Shown here: positions 56,676 through 64,000 of the stretch, piece after piece
Layout: every line of letters starts with the position of its first letter
How positions within the stretch are numbered: the first letter of the stretch is position 1
Origin: Methylophilus medardicus
Lineage (GTDB): Bacteria > Pseudomonadota > Gammaproteobacteria > Burkholderiales > Methylophilaceae
Reading direction: 5' to 3'
Assembly (NCBI RefSeq): GCF_006363955.1
Contig: NZ_CP040948.1
Coordinates: 1,364,001 to 1,428,000, forward strand
Length of the DNA: 64,000 nt
Position numbers and translations under genes: made by a program
Notes under the pieces: model-generated
What the model was told of the DNA's origin: nothing
Databases searched by the model: none
Seen by the model: the letters and a program-made list of their open reading frames with translations, nothing else

Positions 56676-56698
56676 AGCCCGGTTTACGCCGGGCTTTT
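56676..56698 (+). terminator. Intrinsic terminator after the 132-aa hypothetical gene
   Basis: AGCCCGG and CCGGGCT form a 7-bp GC-rich stem with loop TTTACG, followed by TTTT. It separates the hypothetical gene from the TIR-like gene. Confidence 0.8.
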
Positions 56699-56736
56699 GC
56701 TTTGGTTTGCTCGCCCGTTTTGCCATGACAACATAT

Positions 56737-56760
56737 GTTAAGTTATGATAATAACTCAAC
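56737..56760. promoter_or_regulatory. Inverted repeat upstream of the TIR-like gene
   Basis: GTTAAGTTAT-GATA-ATAACTCAAC is a 10-bp inverted repeat with one mismatch, 18 bases before the TIR-like start codon, between it and GGAG. It overlaps the expected promoter/leader and may be an operator. Confidence 0.45.
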
Positions 56761-56778
56761 CCTATATGGAGAATTGTC

Positions 56779-57507
56779 ATGAAACCGAAGGTATTTATTG
56801 GCGCATCACGCGAAGGCTTGGATATTGCAAATGCATTACATGCAAATCTTACCCGTGAGGCAGAATGCACCGTGTGGCGCAATGGCGTGTTTCAAATCGC
56901 AGGCTCGACCATTGACATGTTAATCAATTCGCTACGAAATTCGGATTTTGGTGTGTTTGTATTTAGTGAGGGCGACCTCAGCATGATGCAGGGTCAGCAG
57001 AATCCAGTGGTCCGGGATAATGTCATCTTTGAATTAGGATTATTTATTGGCCGCCTTGGTGTTGAACGATGTTTCATTATGATTCCCGACCATGTAACAG
57101 ATTTGAGACTCCCTACAGACTTAATGGGCATACTGCCTAGGCAATATGAAGCGAACCGCGCAGACAAAAATTGGCTGGCGGCGACCAAACCGGTCTGCAT
57201 GCACATTCGCGCCAAATTGTGGGAATTAAAATCATTTCAAGATGCAATAGTCGCGAGCACTTCAGTCATCAGCCAAGCCGACAGCCATGCATCCAACCAT
57301 GAAACTGCCATTTCAGCACTTGGTTTAGGCCTCGAAGTGCATGACAAGGGCTATGCACTCACCGGCAATACGCATCCACACAAAGAAGCGCTCAAGCAAG
57401 CAGGCGCCAGCTGGCACAAAGGATTAAAAAAATGGTTGATTCGTGGCAGCGATAAAGCAAAGTTTGAACGCTTGATTACCAGCCTCAATGCGAATGCGAG
57501 TGCTTAA
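56779..57507 (+). CDS. TIR-like (CAP12/Pycsar-type) protein with C-terminal small domain
   Basis: The 242-residue protein begins KVFIGASREGLDIANAL, then VFVFSEGD and the NVIFELGLFIGRLG motif with Glu85 where TIR NADases have their catalytic Glu, and LPTDLMGI. This is the predicted nucleotide-binding TIR-like family (PF10137) used as the effector in CBASS Cap12 and Pycsar. No cyclase partner is next to it. Residues about 180-242 form a second small domain (YALTGNTHPHKEALKQAGASWHKGLKKWLI) resembling a K-x-x-L-K-x-x-G-A-x-W module in other bacterial proteins. Probable defence gene; the trigger is not apparent. Confidence 0.8.
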   Translation: MKPKVFIGASREGLDIANALHANLTREAECTVWRNGVFQIAGSTIDMLINSLRNSDFGVFVFSEGDLSMMQGQQNPVVRDNVIFELGLFIGRLGVERCFIMIPDHVTDLRLPTDLMGILPRQYEANRADKNWLAATKPVCMHIRAKLWELKSFQDAIVASTSVISQADSHASNHETAISALGLGLEVHDKGYALTGNTHPHKEALKQAGASWHKGLKKWLIRGSDKAKFERLITSLNANASA

Positions 57508-57514
57508 CTGTCAC

Positions 57515-58015
57515 CTACTCTGGGGCTTTAACGAAGTGCCCTTGCGCTTTGTCACTGAGCAACTGCATTAAATCTACACCGCGGAGTGAAAGAGCAAAGC
57601 CAAGCACACCGCTGCCAATGACGACGGTGTCATACTGCGAGACACTCTCATCGACTAATACCTGTAGACCCTCAGGCAACGCGATCGGCGGCACAGCGCC
57701 CACCTGATAGCCGGTGGCTGCCAGCACTTCATCTTGCGCTGCCATGCGGCATTTGCGTTCATTGAGATGACTACGCAACAATGCCCAGTCAGCCCTGCCG
57801 CTCCCAGCCACAGCCAACAGACAAAAACCACTGGTTTCAGCTTTAAAGACCACGCTGCGAACCACCGATTGCGGATCAACCCCCTGCCCGGACAGCAGCA
57901 TTTCAAGACTGCGAATTGGTTTTTGGTCCTCACTGAGCGGAATCTCAATGACTTGATAGGCAATGTGCTGTTGCGAGAGTAATTCGGTAACCGCTGAATG
58001 AAGGTCAGTCGTCAT
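57515..58015 (-). CDS. YbaK/ProX-type aminoacyl-tRNA deacylase
   Basis: A 166-residue single-domain protein of the YbaK/EbsC/ProX family, which removes wrong amino acids from tRNAs or acts on aminoacyl-tRNA analogues. The family features RSVVFKAETSGFCLLAVAGSGRADW, the ATGYQVGAVPPIALPEGL loop with the conserved GxVxP and VVIGSG-VLGFALSLRG are present. It converges on the TIR-like gene with an 8-base gap. Confidence 0.85.
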   Translation of the reverse strand: MTTDLHSAVTELLSQQHIAYQVIEIPLSEDQKPIRSLEMLLSGQGVDPQSVVRSVVFKAETSGFCLLAVAGSGRADWALLRSHLNERKCRMAAQDEVLAATGYQVGAVPPIALPEGLQVLVDESVSQYDTVVIGSGVLGFALSLRGVDLMQLLSDKAQGHFVKAPE

Positions 58016-58041
58016 GGCTGGGTCCTTGCAAAGGATTGACT

Positions 58042-58434
58042 TTAATCATCTGAAGCGTTGGATTGGTAGGCTGTATATTTTGCGTTACTGCCTTTGCATT
58101 GCTCCACCGGATACTTTTGCGCATTTAAGCTGATTTTGTCATGCGTGGCGGCGATTAAATCAATGCCACACACCTCGGCGATGCGCAGCAAATAAACAAA
58201 GGTATCAGCCAGTTCCTGTCCAACCTGTACACGTGTATCGGCATCCAAAGCGCGACTATCGGCTTCTGTCATCCATTGAAAATGCTCCACCACTTCTGCC
58301 GCCTCAACAATCATCGCCATCGCCAAGTTTTTCGGCGAGTGAAACTGCGCCCAGTCGCGCGCCTCTACAAATGCATTGATACGCTGACGCAAAGCCAGCA
58401 AGGAGTCAGTAGGAACGTTTTGTTGTTCTGTCAT
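58042..58434 (-). CDS. MazG-like nucleotide pyrophosphohydrolase
   Basis: A 130-residue all-alpha NTP pyrophosphatase with the MazG-like motif EAAEVVEHFQWM and ELADTFVYLLRIAEVCGIDL, whose Glu and Asp residues bind magnesium. Members clear noncanonical or damaged nucleotides such as dCTP analogues. It sits 26 bases upstream of the YbaK gene in the same direction. Confidence 0.85.
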   Translation of the reverse strand: MTEQQNVPTDSLLALRQRINAFVEARDWAQFHSPKNLAMAMIVEAAEVVEHFQWMTEADSRALDADTRVQVGQELADTFVYLLRIAEVCGIDLIAATHDKISLNAQKYPVEQCKGSNAKYTAYQSNASDD

Positions 58435-58470
58435 AAAAAATGGTTGAATAACATGATGAGAAGTAAAAGT

Positions 58471-60717
58471 TTATTGTGTTGCAAGTAAGGCGGCAAATTC
58501 ATCTGCAGGCAAAGGCCGGCTGAACAAATAGCCTTGCATTTCATCACAGTTATGCGATTTCAAGAACGCGAGCTGTGCTTCGGTCTCTACGCCCTCGGCG
58601 ATGACAGTTAATCCCAGACTCTGCGACATTTTAATAATCGCATTGACGATGGCAGCATCATTGGCATCCACTTGTATATCACGAATAAAACTCTTGTCGA
58701 TTTTAATGGTATTCACAGGCAACAGCTTGAGATACGACAGGCTGGAATAGCCAGTGCCAAAATCATCCACCGACAGTCTGACGCCCATCTCTTTAAGCTT
58801 ATTCAGATCTTGAATCACCGTAACCTCACTTTGAATGGCAACGCTTTCAGTCACTTCAAGTTCTAGATGATGTGGGTGCAGACCTGTTTGCAACAAGACT
58901 TTAACGACCTCTTGCATAAAATTCGCATGGTGTAACTCCACCACCGAAACATTAATCGCAATCGGAATCTCAGGCAAGCCTGCCGCCTGCCATTTTTTAT
59001 TTTGCGTACACGCTTCGCGCAATACCCAAAGACCAATACCCTTTATCAAGCCAGATTCCTCAGCAACTTTGATAAACCGATCTGGCATCATCATGCCCCA
59101 CTGCGGATGCATCCAGCGAATAAGCGCCTCAGCGCCAATGATTTTGCCAGTGTTGATGCTTACCTTGGGCTGATAAAACAAATGTAACTCATTGTTTGAA
59201 ATCGCTTTTTGCAAGCTGTTTTCTAACATAAGCTGGGCCGCAACGCGTTCACTCATTTCATGGGTAAAAAACTGGTAATTGTTTCTGCCTGAATTTTTGG
59301 CATGATACATCGCTGCATCTGCATGCCGAGTCAACACATCCTCACTCTGACCATCATCAGGATAAACCGCAATCCCAATACTGGCAGTAATAAACAGTTC
59401 GTGACCAGCGATATTGACCGGATCCTTCAGCACTGTGAGTATTTTTTGGGCAATTTCGGCAGGCACGGCATCATCATTTAACTCAGGCAACAACACCACA
59501 AACTCGTCACCACCCAAGCGACTGAGTGTGTCCGAGGCCCGAATACAGAGTTGTAGCCGCTGGCATAAAACCTTGAGCAGTTGATCGCCGACTTCATGGC
59601 CCAAGGTATCATTCACCCGTTTAAAATGATCTATGTCACAAAATAGAATGGCCAGTTTTGATTGTCTTCTTTGAGCTGCACTGATCGCTTGGGTGATGCG
59701 GTCTGTGAGCAACAATCGATTCGGTAAATCGGTCAGGTAATCATGCTCGGCCAGGTAGGTCATTTTTTGCGCCATTTGACGAGCATCACTCACGTCATGA
59801 AACACCAGCACCACGCCTAAAATAGCGCCATTGGGATCGCGAATCGGCGCGGCAGAATCCTCAATCGCGTATTCAACCCCAGATTTGGCAATCAGCAAGG
59901 TATGGTTAGCCAGCCCACATACTTTGTTGTGCGCCAACACCACATCTACCGGATTCGCTGCCAGCTTACGCGTGCTTTCATTCAAAATTCTGAACACTTC
60001 TAGGATTGGTCGTCCCTGCGCCTCAGATTTGCTCCAGCCAGTCATCTTTTCTGCCACTGGGTTCAGATAGGTCACCTCGGACTGCATATTGGTCGTAATG
60101 ACCGCATCACCGATCGACTCCAGCGTCACAATTGCCAATTGTTTTTGATTAAACAATTCTAGTTCGGTACGTTTTCTTTGTTCGATCTCTTGCAGCAAGT
60201 CACTGTTGATATTACTCAAATCTTCAGTACGTTCTCTGACCAGATGTTCAAGATTTGAATTTAAAGTGGCCAAGGCACGCTCTGCCTCCATGCGTTTCTG
60301 CACTTCAGATTCTAGCCTGGCGATGGTGGTTCTCAACTGCTTGTTACTGGTAATGGTTAAGGCGACCGGCATCAAACGCCATAACATGATTGCGGTAATC
60401 CCTGAGGCCACCGCTGTCACGCTTTTCATCGTTGCATCCAGCCAATAAGCTGGATGCCAAATCGTTAATATCCCAATCAGATGGGTGGTTCCACAAGCAA
60501 AGATGAACAGTGAAAACATGACGAACACCCAGTTAAATTCGAGGTCAGCACGTTTTTTAACTAGGTAAAGTAAGGCAATTGGAATGGTGTAATAAGAAAT
60601 CGCAATGACCGTGTCGGAGACGACATACATCCACAGCAGCACGGGCGTCCATAAATAGCAATGGCCGTGAGGCATGAAGTCACTGGGTACCAACAAACTC
60701 AAAAAAGCATCCATCAT
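58471..60717 (-). CDS. Ethylene-receptor-like membrane sensor with PAS, GGDEF and EAL domains
   Basis: The 748-residue protein has three membrane helices (about 24-120) resembling plant ETR1: SDTVIAISYYTIP matches SDFFIAIAYFSIP, and CGTTHLI matches CGATHLI. The Cu(I) ligands Cys75 and His79, and Asp35, Tyr42 and Pro46, each fall ten residues after their ETR1 equivalents. Then come a coiled-coil segment, a PAS domain (about 200-310; GDAVITTNMQSEVTYLNPVAE), a GGDEF domain (RLGGDEF near 401) and an EAL domain (AEALIRW near 531, DDFGTGYSSLSYL). Both catalytic motifs are intact, so c-di-GMP synthesis and breakdown are possible. Ethylene or another small ligand is the probable signal. Confidence 0.88.
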   Translation of the reverse strand: MMDAFLSLLVPSDFMPHGHCYLWTPVLLWMYVVSDTVIAISYYTIPIALLYLVKKRADLEFNWVFVMFSLFIFACGTTHLIGILTIWHPAYWLDATMKSVTAVASGITAIMLWRLMPVALTITSNKQLRTTIARLESEVQKRMEAERALATLNSNLEHLVRERTEDLSNINSDLLQEIEQRKRTELELFNQKQLAIVTLESIGDAVITTNMQSEVTYLNPVAEKMTGWSKSEAQGRPILEVFRILNESTRKLAANPVDVVLAHNKVCGLANHTLLIAKSGVEYAIEDSAAPIRDPNGAILGVVLVFHDVSDARQMAQKMTYLAEHDYLTDLPNRLLLTDRITQAISAAQRRQSKLAILFCDIDHFKRVNDTLGHEVGDQLLKVLCQRLQLCIRASDTLSRLGGDEFVVLLPELNDDAVPAEIAQKILTVLKDPVNIAGHELFITASIGIAVYPDDGQSEDVLTRHADAAMYHAKNSGRNNYQFFTHEMSERVAAQLMLENSLQKAISNNELHLFYQPKVSINTGKIIGAEALIRWMHPQWGMMMPDRFIKVAEESGLIKGIGLWVLREACTQNKKWQAAGLPEIPIAINVSVVELHHANFMQEVVKVLLQTGLHPHHLELEVTESVAIQSEVTVIQDLNKLKEMGVRLSVDDFGTGYSSLSYLKLLPVNTIKIDKSFIRDIQVDANDAAIVNAIIKMSQSLGLTVIAEGVETEAQLAFLKSHNCDEMQGYLFSRPLPADEFAALLATQ

Positions 60718-60985
60718 AGCCTCTTCCTTGATTCTTCTTGGTGAACTGCGGTGAGTCAGCGTGATAGGTCACGAATCACTCAGTACAGGCTGGCGAACAG
60801 ATACTGCGATAATATTTGTTACTTTAATTTATACTAAAATTTGTGTAAGTGGTTGAGATAAAACAATGATTAACATTTGATACAAGCGCCGGGCGCCTGA
60901 CCTTGCGCCCGGATGTATTGAAGATTGCACTGCATACTTGAATGCGCCCTCCGCCTGATGGCTAGCAGATTGGCGCAGGGGGACA
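60718..60985. other. Intergenic region with two hairpins
   Basis: No gene is visible in this 268-base gap. A perfect 8-bp stem CCGGGCGC / GCGCCCGG (60889-60912) without a U-tract lies about 75 bases beyond the rlmL stop. A weaker nested stem (TGAGT, CGTGA / TCACG, ACTCA; 60751-60782) sits just upstream of the ethylene-receptor-like gene. Confidence 0.4.
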
Positions 60986-62134
60986 TTATGGGACTTGTTT
61001 ACGGTTACTGCCTGCCACCATTTTAATTTCAAACAAACGGCATTCTAGTGGGCCGTTATACAACAAGGTTTTTTTGCTGGGGCTTAAGCGCATCAGCTTG
61101 GGCATGCGCAAATCACTGGTCAGAAAATAGGTGTTCCAACCAGAAAATTTCTGTTTCAGCGCAGCAGCCATTTGTGGATAGAGCTCGGCCAAAGTATCCT
61201 CTTCGCCAATGCGCACACCATAAGGCGGATTGGCGACCAACACGCCTGTTTCAGCGGGTGGCGACACTTTAGTAAACTCCCAATGTGACAATTGCACGGC
61301 CTCCAGCCAACCAGCCATCTCTAGGTTTTGTTTGGCCACGCGTACCGCACGTAAATCCATGTCTGAGCCATAAATGCCTTGAAAGCTGGTCGGCTTGACG
61401 GCTTTAACCGCTGCATTACGCACCTTTTTAAGCGTATCAGACTCAAAGTTTTTGAGTTTTTCAAAACCAAAATGGCGGTTTAAACCCGGTGCAATATTCA
61501 GGGCAATCATCACCGCTTCAAGCAAAAACGTGCCGCTACCGCACATCGGGTCAAGCAAGGCTTGGCCTGGTTGCCAACCACTCAAGCGCAAAATACCGGC
61601 GGCCAAGTTTTCACGCAAAGGCGCTTCGATACTATTTTTACGATTACCGCGCTGATACAGCGGGTCACCTGAAGTGTCCACATACAGTTGATAACTATCA
61701 GCGTTTAAATAAACATGCACGCGAACGTCTGGCTCGCGGGTATCAATATTTGGGCGACTCCCCACGCTTTGACGAAAGCGATCACAAATCGCATCTTTAA
61801 CGCGCAAAGTAATGAATTCTAGGCTTTTTAGCGGGCTACGCACCGCGGTGACTTTCACCATCATGCTGTGTTTGACATCAAACCAATTAGGCCAATTGAT
61901 TTTGAGTGCGCCCTGAAAAATGTCATCTTCATTCAGGTATTTGCCGCGCCCCACTTGCATCAAAATACGTGTGGCCACGCGTGAATGCATGTTGGCGTGA
62001 TAGCACACAGATAACTCGCCGCTGAAACTGGCGCCACCATCAGTGACTTTGATATCACGTGCGTTGGCCTGTTTCAGTTCTTCGAGGAGAATAGCTTCCA
62101 AGCCGCGCGGGCAGGTCGCAAAGTATTGATTCAT
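60986..62134 (-). CDS. rlmL: 23S rRNA (guanine-N2) methyltransferase, RlmL type (THUMP domain)
   Basis: A 382-residue protein with an N-terminal ferredoxin-like/THUMP region (about 40-155) and a class I methyltransferase domain (DPMCGSGTFLLEAVMIALN, NPPYGVRIG). This matches the RlmL half of E. coli RlmKL, which makes m2G2445 in 23S rRNA; the RlmK half is absent, as in many betaproteobacteria. I start it at MNQYFATCPRGLE; the longer frame would overlap the upstream gene. Confidence 0.9.
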   Translation of the reverse strand: MNQYFATCPRGLEAILLEELKQANARDIKVTDGGASFSGELSVCYHANMHSRVATRILMQVGRGKYLNEDDIFQGALKINWPNWFDVKHSMMVKVTAVRSPLKSLEFITLRVKDAICDRFRQSVGSRPNIDTREPDVRVHVYLNADSYQLYVDTSGDPLYQRGNRKNSIEAPLRENLAAGILRLSGWQPGQALLDPMCGSGTFLLEAVMIALNIAPGLNRHFGFEKLKNFESDTLKKVRNAAVKAVKPTSFQGIYGSDMDLRAVRVAKQNLEMAGWLEAVQLSHWEFTKVSPPAETGVLVANPPYGVRIGEEDTLAELYPQMAAALKQKFSGWNTYFLTSDLRMPKLMRLSPSKKTLLYNGPLECRLFEIKMVAGSNRKQVP

Positions 62135-62138
62135 AAAA

Positions 62139-62930
62139 TTAGCCACCGAGGGTGAACTCCTTACCGTTGTTAGGATTCGCGCCTTGCAGGCGGTCTATCA
62201 GGTCCATAAATTGAATATCGTGGCTTTGCATCGCTGCTTGCGCACGTTTGCGTAAGGTCATCAGATCAGGCATGGGCAGCGCTGATTTGAAGCAAAACAC
62301 AATAATATTGCCAGGTTTGCCAGTAGGCATCATCAGCACACGCTGATCAAAGGTTTGCTCCATGCGCTGCATGTAAATATCAAACTTTTTGTCCGATCCC
62401 CACAGGTTAATCGTAAACAAGCCGTCCGGGCTCAGAGCCTCAGCACAATCATCAAAAAAGGATTGCGTACAAAAGTCTGGCGGCAAGCCATTGCTGCCAA
62501 AGGCGTCCATCATTAGCCAATCGCAAGCACCCGGGTGTTGCTGGATGTAGGCGATGCCATCGCCCTCGACGACTTGCAACTGCGCATCATCTTCAGGCAA
62601 ATGAAAATGACTGCGTGCCACTTGAATCACCTGCGGATTGAGTTCGATCACCGTTTGCTTGATCTGTGGGCAGTATTTCCAGACATATTTGGCGATACTG
62701 CCACCGCCCAAACCAACCAGTACCAGTTTGCTGGCATTGGGCTTGAATAGCAGGCTACTCATCGCGCCCCATGAATACGCCAACACTAACGCAAAAGGAT
62801 CTTTGACTTTCATGCTGCTCTGTATCGTGGGTGAACCTAAATGCATCGAACGCACGCCATCGGTTTCAGTCACCTCGACCATCTCAAAGTCAGACACTGC
62901 TTTGTGAATTTTGCGATTAAACTTAAACAT
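62139..62930 (-). CDS. Spermidine-synthase-like protein
   Basis: A 263-residue methyltransferase-fold protein with VLVGLGGGSIAKYVWKYCP, VIELNPQVIQVAR and LMMDAFGSNG, the pattern of polyamine synthases and related proteins. It is shorter than typical SpeE, and the N-terminal beta domain is reduced, so the substrate is uncertain. The start overlaps the stop of the RNB ribonuclease gene by one base (TAATG), and its stop is five bases before rlmL, indicating a single operon. Confidence 0.8.
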   Translation of the reverse strand: MFKFNRKIHKAVSDFEMVEVTETDGVRSMHLGSPTIQSSMKVKDPFALVLAYSWGAMSSLLFKPNASKLVLVGLGGGSIAKYVWKYCPQIKQTVIELNPQVIQVARSHFHLPEDDAQLQVVEGDGIAYIQQHPGACDWLMMDAFGSNGLPPDFCTQSFFDDCAEALSPDGLFTINLWGSDKKFDIYMQRMEQTFDQRVLMMPTGKPGNIIVFCFKSALPMPDLMTLRKRAQAAMQSHDIQFMDLIDRLQGANPNNGKEFTLGG

Positions 62931-64000
62931 TACGCACTCTCAGCCACATCTGCGGGCGCGGCTTCACTGTCGACTTCCAGTGGCACCGTCTCTTCAATCA
63001 AGCGCACAAACTTGCATTCTAGCTCCATCAACAAAGTATCTACCTTTTGAATGGCCAAAAGGACGCGGCTGCCTGGCTTGATCGCTGGTAGGCTATGCAC
63101 TTTGGTCATGTAAGGTAAGTTTTCTAGCCGAACCAAGTTTTCGCGCCACACCGTGGCCTCAATTTCGTTGATGTGTTCTTGCAATAAGTATTGCAGACAC
63201 CAGTAGCGCTCCATCCGCGTTTGGAACTCGTTGTAGGCTTGATAGGTTTGATCGAAATTGCGCATGTGCCCGACGATTTCATCGCTGTTGGCAGCGTACA
63301 CCGGCGGTTGCAGCGTCAGCACACTGATCAACTGACGTTGGTTGATTAAGTCGACAGCACGGCGTAATGGCGAGGTACACCAGGCATATTGGGCGACGCC
63401 CAACCCTTGATGGCCTTCAGCCTTGGTGGTCATGTAGACTTTTCCACCATTTTGCGCACGATAAATCCCCGGCACATCATGTTCGGCCAGCAACAAACCC
63501 CACTGACTGTTCGCCACAATCATTAACTCAGCAACCAGCTTATCCATGGGCGAACCGCGCTGGCGGTTCACAATCTGCACCCTGCCATCCTCGACATAAA
63601 AATTGTAATCCATCGGCTGTGGTCGGCTCGGGTCGTATTTACCGCGGGCTTTTTCCAAGCTTTCAGCCAAGCGAAACAAAAACACCAGTGCAGCCCAGTA
63701 CGGGTGACCACTGTCTTGGGCAAGGGTGGTTTCATTAAAAAAGGGTTCGAGTGTGTCGTGGCGCAAATTTTCTGCAATTTGCACACGCTCTAAACAACTG
63801 TGCTGACGCACGATGGTGAAGTCGGGCGCCACCTCGAGATAGAGTGACAGGGCAGGCTTCACTTCACCGGCATCTAAACTAAACGGGCGGATAGCAGGTT
63901 CTGGCAACATGGTGATTTTGTGGCCCGGCATATACACGGTGGATAGCCGCTTCATCACTTCGAGATCGAGCGCCTCACGTGGCGCGATCCCCAACGCGGG
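62930..64000 (-). CDS. RNB-domain exoribonuclease (RNase II family), N-terminal part beyond window
   Basis: The last 356 or so residues are seen, from PALGIAPREALDLEVMKRL through RNB-domain sequence (TVYMPGHKITMLP, APDFTIVRQHSCLERVQIAEN) and the QGLGVAQYAWCTSPLRRAVDLINQRQL motif to an S1-like end. RNase II-type enzymes degrade unstructured mRNA from the 3' end. It differs from the RNase R gene at 34-36.7 kb in having no long basic tail. The frame is open at base 64000. Confidence 0.88.
   Translation of the reverse strand, partial: PALGIAPREALDLEVMKRLSTVYMPGHKITMLPEPAIRPFSLDAGEVKPALSLYLEVAPDFTIVRQHSCLERVQIAENLRHDTLEPFFNETTLAQDSGHPYWAALVFLFRLAESLEKARGKYDPSRPQPMDYNFYVEDGRVQIVNRQRGSPMDKLVAELMIVANSQWGLLLAEHDVPGIYRAQNGGKVYMTTKAEGHQGLGVAQYAWCTSPLRRAVDLINQRQLISVLTLQPPVYAANSDEIVGHMRNFDQTYQAYNEFQTRMERYWCLQYLLQEHINEIEATVWRENLVRLENLPYMTKVHSLPAIKPGSRVLLAIQKVDTLLMELECKFVRLIEETVPLEVDSEAAPADVAESA

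Noticed and set aside
60889-60912. Intrinsic terminator of rlmL
   Set aside because: The stem is strong but no U-tract follows on the minus strand, so it is only listed as a hairpin.

Overview
The window reads as a chromosomal segment of a Gram-negative betaproteobacterium, most likely a methylotroph of the Methylophilaceae type. This is inferred from gene order (leuC-leuD-leuB ... asd-fimV-truA-trpF-trpB-trpA-accD-folC-dedD-cvpA-purF-metZ), a citramalate synthase, a PEP-CTERM protein and protein sequence character; no 16S rRNA is present to confirm it. Coding density is high and most genes lie on the minus strand.

Region 1 (1-27.8 kb) is a housekeeping and amino-acid block: partial gyrA; metZ preceded by a SAM-II-type riboswitch with an attenuator; purF, cvpA, a SPOR protein with eleven 12-bp repeats, folC, accD, trpA, trpB, trpF, truA, fimV, asd, a 39-residue entericidin-like lipoprotein, yajQ, ppnP, leuB, leuD and leuC. 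A divergent XRE/MmyB-type regulator and a broken pagP (in-frame TGA, no signal peptide) follow, then cimA, argG, argF, argD and a small membrane-protein pair. Together these genes make Met, Trp, Leu, Ile (through citramalate), Arg, Lys/Thr precursors, purines, folate and malonyl-CoA.

Region 2 (28-36.8 kb) holds mqo, a beta-helix lipoprotein of unknown function, an ABC exporter, rlmB, rnr and a tRNA-Leu(CAG).

Region 3 (36.8-50 kb) is accessory: a PEP-CTERM protein, a decayed IS3-family element with recognisable ends, a five-gene plus-strand operon of large secreted DUF11-type surface proteins built around an 1841-residue protein (DUF11 and Cna-B-like modules, probable beta-barrel, OmpA-like peptidoglycan-binding end), and a second IS3 orfA fragment. 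The three larger secreted partners end in the same terminal beta-strand pattern, and the barrel gene's start codon lies in a perfect 11-bp inverted repeat. This is the best candidate for an undescribed system: an outer-membrane-anchored DUF11 surface-fibre or adhesin assembly.

Region 4 (50-64 kb) returns to minus-strand housekeeping genes: a BamE-like small periplasmic protein, PhnP-like hydrolase, tatD, a PilZ protein, holB, tmk, mltG, pabC, YbaK, a MazG-like protein, rlmL, a spermidine-synthase-like protein and a partial RNB ribonuclease. It is interrupted by a TIR-like (CAP12/Pycsar-type) protein and by a PAS-GGDEF-EAL protein whose N-terminus matches the ethylene-binding domain of plant ETR1, with the Cu(I)-ligand Cys and His at equivalent spacing.
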